64,000 nt of DNA from Glycocaulis alkaliphilus (GTDB lineage: Bacteria; Pseudomonadota; Alphaproteobacteria; Caulobacterales; Maricaulaceae), in assembly GCF_004000605.1 (NCBI RefSeq), contig NZ_CP018911.1:2647001-2711000 (forward strand). The letters run 5' to 3'. Both the position numbers and the translations under genes were made by a program. Below the pieces are notes generated by a model. It searched no databases and was not told where the DNA came from. It worked only from the letters and a program-made list of their open reading frames with translations. Shown piece after piece: positions 8,716-16,795 of this stretch; positions within the stretch are counted from its first letter, which is position 1, and every line of letters begins with the position of its first letter.

Positions 8716-10170
8716 TCAGAACGGCCCGCCAGACGCATCGGCGAACGCCGCATGGTCAGGCGCATGCGCTGTCGCCCCCTCGTCCAGCGCCAGCGCAATA
8801 TAGCGGGGCACATCGTCACCGCCACGCAATACCCGCAAGGCGACCTGGCGGCGGGCAAGCATGAGGCGGACCTGAGCCTCACCAGCATCGGTTATGTCCG
8901 TCGCGCCAATCGCCAGAACGGCGTCACCCTCGCGAAGGCCCGCCTGCGCGGCCGGGCTGCCGGGCACGACCGAGGCCACCTGCACACCAGCTCCTTCGCT
9001 GGCGGCAAAGCTGATCCCGTAGCCACGGCGGCTGACAGGCTCAAAACCCAGATCGCGGCTCGCCGCCAGATCCTGATTATCCGGCCTTCTGTCCAGCCAG
9101 ACCTCCACCCGGTAGCGCGCCTGACCGTCATGCAGGCTTAGCGCCGCACGTTCGCCCGGACGCGCCAGCAAAAGCGCGCGCGCAAGATCACGCGGCGTCG
9201 ACAGATCGATCCCGTTGACCGCCAGCAGCGTCTGCCCGGCACGGATACCGGCTCCGGCAGCGGCCGAGTCAGGATCAACAGCCTCTATCAGCACGCCTTC
9301 CCCGCTCTGACGTCCCATCGCGCTGGCCAGCGGGCCATGCAGGGCGCGCACCGTCAGGCCCAGATAACCACGTTCCAGCTGTCCGCGCTCCATCAGCGTC
9401 TCGGCAACCTCCCGGGCAATGCCTGACGGAATGGCCAGCGATATGCCGACATTGAAAAACGCTTCCTGCGGAATGGCTGTATTGACCCCGACCACGCGTC
9501 CGTGACGGTCGAGCAGCGGCCCGCCGGAATTGCCGGGATTGAGCGCGGCATCGTGCTGGATATAGCCAACCGGATCGGCCCCGTCATAAGCGCGCGCAAA
9601 ACCGCCCACGACGCCGGAACTCACCGACAGGTGAAAGTCCAGGGGCGAACCCACGGCCAGAACCGGCGCACCAAGACGCAACGCGACATCATCGCCCCAC
9701 TCCAGCGCTGGCAAGTCTGCCTGCACCCGCAACAGGGCCAGATCGGTCAGCGGATCGGCGCCAATCAGTTCAGCGCCCACCCGCCGCCCATTGGCAAGGC
9801 GTGCCTCGATCCGGCGCGCGCCGGACACGACATGGAAATTGGTCAGCACATAGCCGCCCTCGGCAACCGCAAATCCGGAGCCGGAACGCCAGGACCAGCC
9901 GGTCTGGTCTTCTGCGCTATTGCGCGCGCCCTCTTCCCCGGCCTCGTTCATCACCATGACGGGCTGGCTGACCGAACGCTCGGCATACACGGTGACCACG
10001 GAGCGGATGACGGCTTCGCCGCCTTCAAACGGCGCAGAACCCGGTACTTGCGTCTCCGCTGCGGGCGCTGCTGCCTGGCCGGGCCGCCAGCCTGCGTTCA
10101 GCTGGGCAACCGCCAGCAGGGCCGCAAGGAGCGCGGAGGCGATCAGGGCGCGCGTGGTGGAATAAGGCAT
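8716..10170 (-). CDS. HtrA/DegP-type periplasmic serine protease with two PDZ domains
   Basis: A 484-residue protein with an N-terminal signal peptide or anchor (about residues 6-26), so it acts in the periplasm. The S1C protease domain has the full triad: His113 (LTNFHVV), Asp143 (DPLTDLALL) and Ser215 (NPGNSGGP). Two PDZ domains follow, one with RGYLGLTVRAL and a second near the C-terminus with VPGSPAAQAGLREGDAVLAI. The ATG at 10170 is chosen over 10185 because GGAG sits 7-8 bases upstream. It is followed by the response regulator at 8675 and is divergent from the small exported protein at 10431. HtrA proteases degrade or refold damaged envelope proteins and often feed stress signalling. 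Confidence 0.93.
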   Translation of the reverse strand: MPYSTTRALIASALLAALLAVAQLNAGWRPGQAAAPAAETQVPGSAPFEGGEAVIRSVVTVYAERSVSQPVMVMNEAGEEGARNSAEDQTGWSWRSGSGFAVAEGGYVLTNFHVVSGARRIEARLANGRRVGAELIGADPLTDLALLRVQADLPALEWGDDVALRLGAPVLAVGSPLDFHLSVSSGVVGGFARAYDGADPVGYIQHDAALNPGNSGGPLLDRHGRVVGVNTAIPQEAFFNVGISLAIPSGIAREVAETLMERGQLERGYLGLTVRALHGPLASAMGRQSGEGVLIEAVDPDSAAAGAGIRAGQTLLAVNGIDLSTPRDLARALLLARPGERAALSLHDGQARYRVEVWLDRRPDNQDLAASRDLGFEPVSRRGYGISFAASEGAGVQVASVVPGSPAAQAGLREGDAVLAIGATDITDAGEAQVRLMLARRQVALRVLRGGDDVPRYIALALDEGATAHAPDHAAFADASGGPF

Positions 10171-10430
10171 GAGAGGCTCCGGCATGTCTCAGCGCAAATC
10201 TTGGCGGCACGGCGCGCACGCAGCTACTTACAAGCCCTGTCAGAAAGCAAAGACGCGGGCAAGCGGCATTCCTGACAAAGACGGACATACTTTTTTTGGC
10301 GCTTTTCCAGCCCTGAACAGCGGGCTAGGACTGATCAAGGCAGCAGGAAAAGCGTCCCGGACCGGGCACTGTCGAACACTGAATACCTGTTGGCGAATGC
10401 GGATAAAATGTCATTACAGGAGTAAACCAA
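10171..10430. promoter_or_regulatory. Divergent promoter region, htrA / small exported protein
   Basis: 260 bases separate two divergent start codons, so promoters for both directions must lie here. The rightward gene has a clear AGGAG ribosome-binding site about 8 bases before ATG 10431. An AT-rich GGATAAAAT at about 10400 could be its -10 region, but I cannot find a matching -35 with confidence. A T-run lies near 10290. No open reading frame is evident. Confidence 0.4.
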
Positions 10431-11114
10431 ATGAAACTGTCGTCTTTGCTTGCTGCAACTGCAGCGATCGCCCTGACCGGCTCTGTCATCGCCCAGGATG
10501 CTGACGAGACCGGCACCAACTTTGCCGAGGACCAGCGCAGCGAGGAAACCACCGGCGTCGAACTGCTGGCCCTGTCGCAGGAGCTTTATGCCTACGGTGT
10601 GGATGCCCGTGACCCGCTCGCCGTCATCGTGGCAGCGCGCATCCGCCAGGGTGTGGATGTCGAGGAGCGTGAATACGAGATCGCCGAGCAGGGCGGTGAG
10701 CCTGAAGAGGCCGAGATCGAGTTCGCGTCTGCGGCCGACATGCTCGATGAAGCGCGCGTTCTGGCCCGCGGCGACGAAGCGCTTGCCGGCCTGATTGCCG
10801 AAGTGGAAGCCGATGCTGCCCGTGGCCGCGTCGGCGGACCGGGCCGCGCTTCAGGCTGGGTCGGCGCACGCAGCACCACCAGCTACAACATCACCTTCCG
10901 CGGGGGCGAACGCGCCGCCGTCTGGGCCAACGGCCCCGGCCGCACGGATCTCGACATGTATGTGTATGACAGCAACGGCAATCTGATCTGCCGCCATATC
11001 GACTATTCCGACCGCATGTCCTGCTTCTGGACGCCGCGCTGGACCGGCACCTTCACCGTCCAGGTCCGCAATCTGGGCAATGTCGGCGTCAGCTACAACA
11101 TGGTGACCAACTAG
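10431..11114 (+). CDS. Exported two-cysteine protein, paralogue of the lipoprotein at 21643-22230
   Basis: A 227-residue protein with a cleavable signal peptide (cut after about residue 21, VIA/QD). Residues 40-130 are acidic and helical. Residues about 145-227 form a beta-rich domain with FRGGERAAV, DLDMYVYD, two cysteines (187 and 198) and the end GVSYNMVTN. The beta-domain resembles bacterial pre-peptidase C-terminal-like modules, but I cannot assign a family. The lipoprotein at 21643-22230 is collinear with it: a helical part, RGR(I/V)xGP, (F)xxGxxAxV, two Cys also 11 residues apart, and a similar end PYYLITN. Good AGGAG site. The function is unknown, but its position next to the caspase operon, with its paralogue closing the block, suggests a shared role. 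Confidence 0.8.
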   Translation: MKLSSLLAATAAIALTGSVIAQDADETGTNFAEDQRSEETTGVELLALSQELYAYGVDARDPLAVIVAARIRQGVDVEEREYEIAEQGGEPEEAEIEFASAADMLDEARVLARGDEALAGLIAEVEADAARGRVGGPGRASGWVGARSTTSYNITFRGGERAAVWANGPGRTDLDMYVYDSNGNLICRHIDYSDRMSCFWTPRWTGTFTVQVRNLGNVGVSYNMVTN

Positions 11115-11166
11115 CGTCCCGGGACCTGTCCGGCCTTCCGGACGCTCCCGCCGGAAGCTGGCAGTA

Positions 11167-11214
11167 CGGACGGCGCGGCGGCCACTTGGCCGCTCGCCGT
11201 CCGCTCGCCGTTTT
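11167..11214 (+). terminator. Strong hairpin after the exported two-cysteine gene
   Basis: CGGACGGCG (11167-11175) pairs perfectly with CGCCGTCCG (11195-11203). GCGGCC/GGCCGC extends the inner stem with an ACTT loop, and a short TTTT follows at 11211-11214. It lies between the exported protein gene and the caspase operon. It is probably a terminator that separates the two transcripts, although the T-run is short and 8 bases from the stem. Confidence 0.6.
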
Positions 11215-11327
11215 GGGCATTGCGGCTGGCACATGGCTGTCGGCCTTTGTCAGAAAACACATGCTCGCGGCCAGTGCCTGCGCCGCGCTAGGGTCACGGG
11301 AACAATGCAGCAGGGGATGCAAGGCTG

Positions 11328-13658
11328 ATGCTTGGCACGGCAATACGCTTCATCACGGTTCTGGCAGGTCTGACGGCCCTTGGAGCGGCAGCTCTGGCTG
11401 ACACCCCCCAGCGCCACGCCCTGCTGATCGGGGCTTCGGGCTATGACGAGGACCGGATCGGGCCGGGCGTCGAATTGCTGGGGCCGCGCAATGATGTGGC
11501 GCTGATGATCCGTGCGCTGCGCGCCTATGACGTACCCGATGCCAACATGCTGGTACTCGCCGACGGGCTGGAGCAGACGGGCATTGATTTTACCGCCCAG
11601 GGCGATCCCAACCGCAATGAGATTCTGGCGGCGTTCGAGGCCATGCTGGAGCGCGCCCGGCCCGGCGATGAAGTTCTGGTGTATTTTTCCGGCCATGGTT
11701 CGCGCCAGCCCCAGCCAGAAGGCGCAGCTGTGCCGGAGGCCAACGGCTTTGACGAGATATTCCTGCCGCTGGATATCGGTTCCTGGGAGGGCGCTCAGGG
11801 CGACCGGCAGGCTGGCGTGCGAAATGCGTTGATCGATGATGAAATCGGCGAATTTCTCGATGCCTTGAGAGCGCGCAATATCTTCGTCTGGCTGGTGGTG
11901 GACACCTGCCATTCGGGCGGCGCGAACCGGGGCGCGGGGCCAGGCGGCGAGTTCCGCACCCGCGCCGTCACCGAGGACATGCTGGGCATTCCGCTGGAGG
12001 CCCGCACCGCCGCCGAACAGCGCGCGCAGACGACACGCTCCGGCGCAGCCTCGCCGCGCCCTGATGCCTCGATTGCACTGGGAGAAGGCGGTTTCGTGGC
12101 CTTCTACGCCGCCCATTCCGGCCAGCTCGCCCTTGAAGGGCTGATGCCCAAGGTTGGCGCAGCAGAAGCGCGTAATAATTTCGGCGTGATGACCTTCCAC
12201 ATCGCCAACGGCCTGCTGGCAGGCAGCGTCGCGAGCTATCGCGACCTCGCCTACCGGGTTCTCTCCGGATACAATGACTGGGGTAGCCGGGCGCCAGCGC
12301 CCCTGTTCGAGGGCGACCTCGACCGCGCGCTTCTGGGCCAGGGAGGCACGATGCGCTCGCCGCAATGGCATGCCCGGTTTCTGGCCCGCGACACTGCCGA
12401 GATCGAGGCCGGCTTTCTGGAAGGCGTTGGCGAAGGCGCCGTGTTCGAGATCATCGTGCGCGACCCTGACACGCAAGGCCCCCACCCCTCCTTCCCCGGC
12501 CTCTATTTCGTCGAGGCAGTGGAGGTGGGACAGACCGCAACCCGCGCCGTCCTGACCGCCTTCGAGAACAACGAGGCGGCCCGCGCCCTGCCCGGACGTA
12601 CCGCCTATATGACGGCCCGGCTGGCCGACCCCGGCGTGCGCCTGTCGCTTTCCATATCGGTGGAAGAGGTAAGCGGAGATGTGAATGCGCGCGAGCAGAC
12701 AGCCCTTGAGGCACTCGCCCGGCTGGCACAGGCCAACCCGGAAACGCTGATCGCGCCGATAGATTTCCGTGATCCCGGCGAGCCTGCCGACGTGCGTATC
12801 CGCGTGCAGGATGACGCCATCTGGCTATTGCGCGGCGAGCCCGACATCATCGCGACTGGCCGCGAGCGCTCCGCGCATATCGCTATTGACGACACATCAA
12901 CCGCCGATGCGCTGATGAGCCAGATTGAGGGTGAACTGCGGAAGCTGGCCCGGGTGCGCAACATCCTCAATGCCGCCAGCGCGCTGCAGGGAGCTAACGG
13001 GCTGGAAAACCTGCGCCATGAGGCCTTCGTCTGGCGGGCCACCCCGCCGCGCCTGACCGCCAGTGCCCGTGCGGCCGATGACTGGGCCTGCTCCCTGCCC
13101 GACCCGTCCGCCATTCCAGCCAGTGCCGTTTCATTTGAAGAGCTCGGCACCAGCGATCTCAACGCGCTGGATCTTGGCCATTGCGACATCATCTATATCC
13201 GCCTGACCAATACGGGCAGCCGGGCAATCGACGTCACCCCGCTCTATATCGACAGCCAGGCGGGCATTCACCGCCTGCCCTTTCTCGGCGCCAGCACGTC
13301 CACCCGCATCGAGCCGGGAGAGCAGCCGCGCATCGTCTGGGCCGGGCTTCGCACGTTCGACTGGACGAGCGGCTATCCGGCAAGTGCGGGCCTGGAACGG
13401 CTTGTCCTGCTGGCGGTGGAGCGCGAGCCGGACGCGGCGATCCCGATGGATTTCAGCTTCCTGACACAAGCCAGCCTCAGCCGGTCCGCCGATGCCGCCA
13501 TGAACGATGCACAGCGTTCCCCGCTCGGCCAGCTGATGAGCATGGCCGCCTTTGGCGGCGCTGCTACCCGCAGCGCGCGCGCACGCCCGGCTCTCGATGC
13601 GCAGGCCGGTACCATACTGTTCCAGTGGCGGCTGATCCCGCCGGGCGGGGGGGAGTAG
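11328..13658 (+). CDS. Exported caspase-family cysteine peptidase (C14)
   Basis: A 776-residue protein with a Sec signal peptide (cut near residue 24, ALA/D). The caspase domain spans about residues 28-300. It starts with HALLIGASGYD, has the catalytic His123 in YFSGHGS and catalytic Cys194 in VVDTCHSGG, and retains a GFDEIFLPLD strand, so the enzyme should be active. Residues 370-776 are a long extension of unknown fold with beta-rich segments such as GHCDIIYIRLTNTGSRAIDV. Prokaryotic caspases are usually Arg/Lys-specific, and most studied ones are cytoplasmic. Export places this one in the periplasm or outside. It is the first gene of an operon with the TPR protein (4-base gap) and CHAT protease downstream. 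The ribosome-binding site is weak (AAGG close to ATG). Confidence 0.92.
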   Translation: MLGTAIRFITVLAGLTALGAAALADTPQRHALLIGASGYDEDRIGPGVELLGPRNDVALMIRALRAYDVPDANMLVLADGLEQTGIDFTAQGDPNRNEILAAFEAMLERARPGDEVLVYFSGHGSRQPQPEGAAVPEANGFDEIFLPLDIGSWEGAQGDRQAGVRNALIDDEIGEFLDALRARNIFVWLVVDTCHSGGANRGAGPGGEFRTRAVTEDMLGIPLEARTAAEQRAQTTRSGAASPRPDASIALGEGGFVAFYAAHSGQLALEGLMPKVGAAEARNNFGVMTFHIANGLLAGSVASYRDLAYRVLSGYNDWGSRAPAPLFEGDLDRALLGQGGTMRSPQWHARFLARDTAEIEAGFLEGVGEGAVFEIIVRDPDTQGPHPSFPGLYFVEAVEVGQTATRAVLTAFENNEAARALPGRTAYMTARLADPGVRLSLSISVEEVSGDVNAREQTALEALARLAQANPETLIAPIDFRDPGEPADVRIRVQDDAIWLLRGEPDIIATGRERSAHIAIDDTSTADALMSQIEGELRKLARVRNILNAASALQGANGLENLRHEAFVWRATPPRLTASARAADDWACSLPDPSAIPASAVSFEELGTSDLNALDLGHCDIIYIRLTNTGSRAIDVTPLYIDSQAGIHRLPFLGASTSTRIEPGEQPRIVWAGLRTFDWTSGYPASAGLERLVLLAVEREPDAAIPMDFSFLTQASLSRSADAAMNDAQRSPLGQLMSMAAFGGAATRSARARPALDAQAGTILFQWRLIPPGGGE

Positions 13659-13662
13659 GGTG

Positions 13663-14826
13663 ATGTGGAGCGTTTTCGTGCTGGCAACAGCTCTCGGCTC
13701 ACAGACGCCCGACCCGTACGCGGCTCTGGACGGGGACGCTGCTGCCATTTGCGCGAATGCCGAGCGCGCGATGGAGGCGGGCCGTCACAACGAGGCCGCC
13801 GCCGGGTTCCAGATGTGTGAACAGGCCACGCGTCGCGGGCTCGATCTGGAGCGCGGCGAACTGTGGGCCTTGCAGGCACATATCAGCCGCCGTCTTGCTG
13901 CGGCCCGTCAGGCTGATGGCGATGCAACCGGTGCAGCCAACGCAACCTATATGGCCGACCGGTACGAACAGCTGATGGGCCAGCTGGCCGATCTGACCCG
14001 GCAGTCGCAGGCGCGTACCCTGTTCCAGGAAGGCCGTTATGCCGAGGCCGAAGCCATCTCCCTCGTCCTTCTGGCCGAAGCAGAAGCCGGCGAACATCGG
14101 GTAGGGGCGGTCCACGACCGGCTTTACTCGCTGGCGAGCGCCCTCCTGCCCCAGGGGCGCGCGGAAGAGGCGATACCGCTGCTTGAACGCGCCGTTGACG
14201 AGGCCAGGCGCAGCGGGGAAGGCGGCGAGCCGGAAGTCTATCTGAACATGCTGGCAGAAGCCTATTTCGACACCGCACGTTTTTCGGAAAGCGCGGCCAT
14301 CCTGCGCGATCTCTATGACAGGTCAGGCGGGGCTGCGCGGTCCACCTATGGCAATAATCTCGCCCGGGCGCTGGATGGGGCGGGCCTGCATGCAGAGGCC
14401 GAAGCCCTGCTGCGCAGCGCGGTATCCGATGCCCGTGCCGACGATGGCGGCGTGGCCTCCAACCCGCACAGGCTGGCGCGCGTGCTCTTCAATCTTGCCC
14501 GCAATCTCGCCGCTCAAGGCCGGCATGAGGATGCCGCCAGCCTGTTTGCCGAGTCCGCCGCGCTGACCGTGCAGCGCCGCCCGGCGGGTCATACCGACAT
14601 CATCGCCGCCCATACCTGGCTGGTGGGCCACACACTCGCCAACACGCACGATGCGCAGACCGCCCTGAGCGGCGCACGCATACTCAGCGCCAATCTCGAC
14701 CGGTATCTCGCCTCAGGCGGGGAGGACGCAGACCGCCAGCGCGCCATCCAGAACGCCGGTGAGCCGCAAGCGCTCTTTACGCTCCACACAGAAGCGGCCT
14801 GGGCCGCTGCCCATAATGAAGGGTAA
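13663..14826 (+). CDS. Exported TPR-repeat protein
   Basis: A 387-residue protein (388 if the GTG at 13660 is used). It has a short hydrophobic start, probably a signal peptide cut near residue 15-18. It then consists of helical repeats of TPR type (for example AMEAGRHNEAAAGFQ, LFQEGRYAEAEAISL, ALLPQGRAEEAIPLLERAV, LARALDGAGLHAEAEALL and NLAAQGRHEDAASLF). TPRs bind partner proteins. It starts 4 bases after the caspase stop behind a GGGGGGGAG site, and is followed directly by the CHAT protease gene. The order TPR protein then CHAT protein reproduces, as two chains, the domain order of the single TPR-CHAT protein at 18709-21633. A role as substrate or partner receptor for the CHAT or caspase enzyme is inference. 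Confidence 0.85.
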   Translation: MWSVFVLATALGSQTPDPYAALDGDAAAICANAERAMEAGRHNEAAAGFQMCEQATRRGLDLERGELWALQAHISRRLAAARQADGDATGAANATYMADRYEQLMGQLADLTRQSQARTLFQEGRYAEAEAISLVLLAEAEAGEHRVGAVHDRLYSLASALLPQGRAEEAIPLLERAVDEARRSGEGGEPEVYLNMLAEAYFDTARFSESAAILRDLYDRSGGAARSTYGNNLARALDGAGLHAEAEALLRSAVSDARADDGGVASNPHRLARVLFNLARNLAAQGRHEDAASLFAESAALTVQRRPAGHTDIIAAHTWLVGHTLANTHDAQTALSGARILSANLDRYLASGGEDADRQRAIQNAGEPQALFTLHTEAAWAAAHNEG

Positions 14827-14830
14827 CACC

Positions 14831-16594
14831 ATGCACACCCGCAATATTGCGTGCCTTGCGCGCACCCTGCTGGTCTCCACCTGCCTTGCTGGCGCGGCCT
14901 TCACGGGCAGCAGCTTCGCGCAAGGCTCGCAAGCCTGCCCGGAAGGCTCGATGGAGTACGCCTGCCTGCGCGCGGAAGGATATTGGGCGGCGCAATGGGC
15001 GATCCAGACCTCTGCCGCCCGCGCCCTGTCACAGGTCGGGGCCCGCTTTGCCTCCGGTGACGACGCGCTGGGTCTGCTTGTCGCCGAGCGCCGCCGTATG
15101 GCGGACCAGCGCAACGCCGCCGAACGTGCCCTCTATGAAGCCCTTGCCATTACCGACCCGGCTTCGCGTGAGGAGGCCACGGCCACGGCGCGCAGCGCGC
15201 TGGATACCGCCTCTGCCCGCCTTGGCGAAATCGACGCCACATTGTCGCGCGACTTTCCCGAGTACGCCCAGCTCACCAGCCCCCAGCCGCTATCGGTCGA
15301 GGCGACGCAGGCCCTGCTGCGCGCTGACGAGGCCCTCATCCTGATCCTCGCCGGTGACCGCTCCACCTTCGTCTTTGCGATTGACCGGGACGGCATTGAC
15401 TGGGCGCGCGTAGAGGTGACGGCGGCCGAGCTTGGCGAGGCGGTGGACCTGTTGCGTCAGGGCGTCGATCTCGATCACGGGCGCGGCCCCTGGAACGCGG
15501 TCGCAGTACAGTCCAGCAGCGCGACCGCAGGCCTGCCCGTGTTCGACCGGCAGGCCGCCTTCCAGCTCTACCAGCAGCTTCTGGCGCCAATCGAAGCGCG
15601 CCTTGAGGGCAAGGCGCATGTCTATGCCATCCCCTCCGGCGCGCTTTCCAGCCTGCCGCTCGCCTTGCTGGTCACAGAGCCGCCATCAGGCGCAGACAGC
15701 GACGTGGACGCGCTGCGCCAGACCGCCTGGCTGGGACGGCGCTATGCCATGACAGTACTGCCCTCACCGGCTTCCCTGCGCTCGCTGACACGGTTTGGCG
15801 CAAGCCGCGCCTCTGCGCCCTTCCTTGGCGTCGGTGATCCCTGCATTGGCGCGCGCGCCGGTGCTGGCTGCGAGCGCGCACCGGCAAGTTCCGGCCCGCA
15901 GCAGCGCGGCGGCGGCACACGCGGCGTGTTCAATGCCAGCGCGTCCACAGACGGCGTATTTCTGGCTGATGTCGAGGCGGTGCGTGCCTTGAGCGCCCTG
16001 CCCAATACACGCCCCGAACTCATCGCGCTGGCAGAAGCCTTTGGCGCGCAACCGAGCCAGGATCTGCTGGTCGGCGATGGAGCAACCGAAGCCAATCTGC
16101 GCAGCACGGTCGACCTGTCGAACCGGCAGGTCATCGCCTTTGCCACGCACGGCCTGATCGCTGATGAGCTGCCGGGCCTGACCGAGCCGGCTCTGGTTCT
16201 CACCCCGCCTGCACAGGCCAGCGAGGGCGATGACGGTCTGCTGACGGCTTCCGAAATCGCGCGTGACCTGACGCTGGATGCCGACTGGGTGATCCTCTCG
16301 GCCTGCAACACGGCAGCACCGGGCGGCGCAGGCGCGGATAGCCTGTCAGGCCTTGCCAGCGCCTTCTTCTATGCCGGCGCGCGGGCCCTGCTGGTCTCGC
16401 ACTGGGTTGTCGATGACGCCGCCGCGCGGCGCATCACCACCGGCACACTCTCGGCGATGAACGCCGATCCGTCGGCAGGGCGCGCAGAGGCGCTGCGTCA
16501 GTCCATGCTATCCATGATGGATGACCCGCAATTTGCCCATCCGGCGATGTGGGCGCCCTTCGTGCTGGTCGGGCAGAACCGCCCCGCGGAGTGA
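14831..16594 (+). CDS. Exported CHAT-domain cysteine protease
   Basis: A 587-residue protein with a signal peptide (hydrophobic LLVSTCLAGAAF, likely cut after SSFA). Residues about 45-150 are helical, and the C-terminal half is a CHAT domain (caspase HetF associated with TPRs). Catalytic His440 is in FATHG and Cys492 in LSACNT. Also typical are the LPGLTEPALVLTPP, GLLTASEI and FYAGARALLVSHW segments. The ATG at 14831 has AAGGG 7 bases upstream. An ATG at 14816 would overlap the TPR gene. It is the third gene of the caspase operon. CHAT peptidases are cut-site-specific relatives of caspases, and in other systems TPR units regulate them. A palindromic repeat lies just beyond the stop codon. Confidence 0.92.
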   Translation: MHTRNIACLARTLLVSTCLAGAAFTGSSFAQGSQACPEGSMEYACLRAEGYWAAQWAIQTSAARALSQVGARFASGDDALGLLVAERRRMADQRNAAERALYEALAITDPASREEATATARSALDTASARLGEIDATLSRDFPEYAQLTSPQPLSVEATQALLRADEALILILAGDRSTFVFAIDRDGIDWARVEVTAAELGEAVDLLRQGVDLDHGRGPWNAVAVQSSSATAGLPVFDRQAAFQLYQQLLAPIEARLEGKAHVYAIPSGALSSLPLALLVTEPPSGADSDVDALRQTAWLGRRYAMTVLPSPASLRSLTRFGASRASAPFLGVGDPCIGARAGAGCERAPASSGPQQRGGGTRGVFNASASTDGVFLADVEAVRALSALPNTRPELIALAEAFGAQPSQDLLVGDGATEANLRSTVDLSNRQVIAFATHGLIADELPGLTEPALVLTPPAQASEGDDGLLTASEIARDLTLDADWVILSACNTAAPGGAGADSLSGLASAFFYAGARALLVSHWVVDDAAARRITTGTLSAMNADPSAGRAEALRQSMLSMMDDPQFAHPAMWAPFVLVGQNRPAE

Positions 16595-16623
16595 TGGGGA
16601 CCTGGAAAGCGCCTGCTTGTTGT

Positions 16624-16769
16624 CTCCCCCCGTTTACTGGCGGGGTGAGAAGCGAAGCTTCGAACGCCCGAAGGGCCGAGGGGGGGATTTTGAAAAGAAA
16701 AGTTTCCCCCCTCCGTCAGCTGCGCTGCCGTTCGTCGCTCCGCGCCTCACCCCGCCGTGAACGGGGGAG
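16624..16769. repeat. Long palindromic GC-rich repeat, copy 1
   Basis: About 146 bases between convergent genes. The outer arms are CTCCCCCCGTTTAC at the left and GTGAACGGGGGAG at the right. The inner part contains GAACGCCCGAAGGGCC, then GAGGGGGGA, a short AT-rich loop of about 15-20 bases, and CCCCCCTC, so the whole could fold into one long hairpin. A related copy lies at 27614-27734 with the same order of blocks. No reading frame is credible inside. It looks like a non-autonomous dispersed intergenic element, and no flanking duplication was identified. Confidence 0.7.
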
Positions 16770-16795
16770 GACATCCCGCCACCAAACCCCTGCCG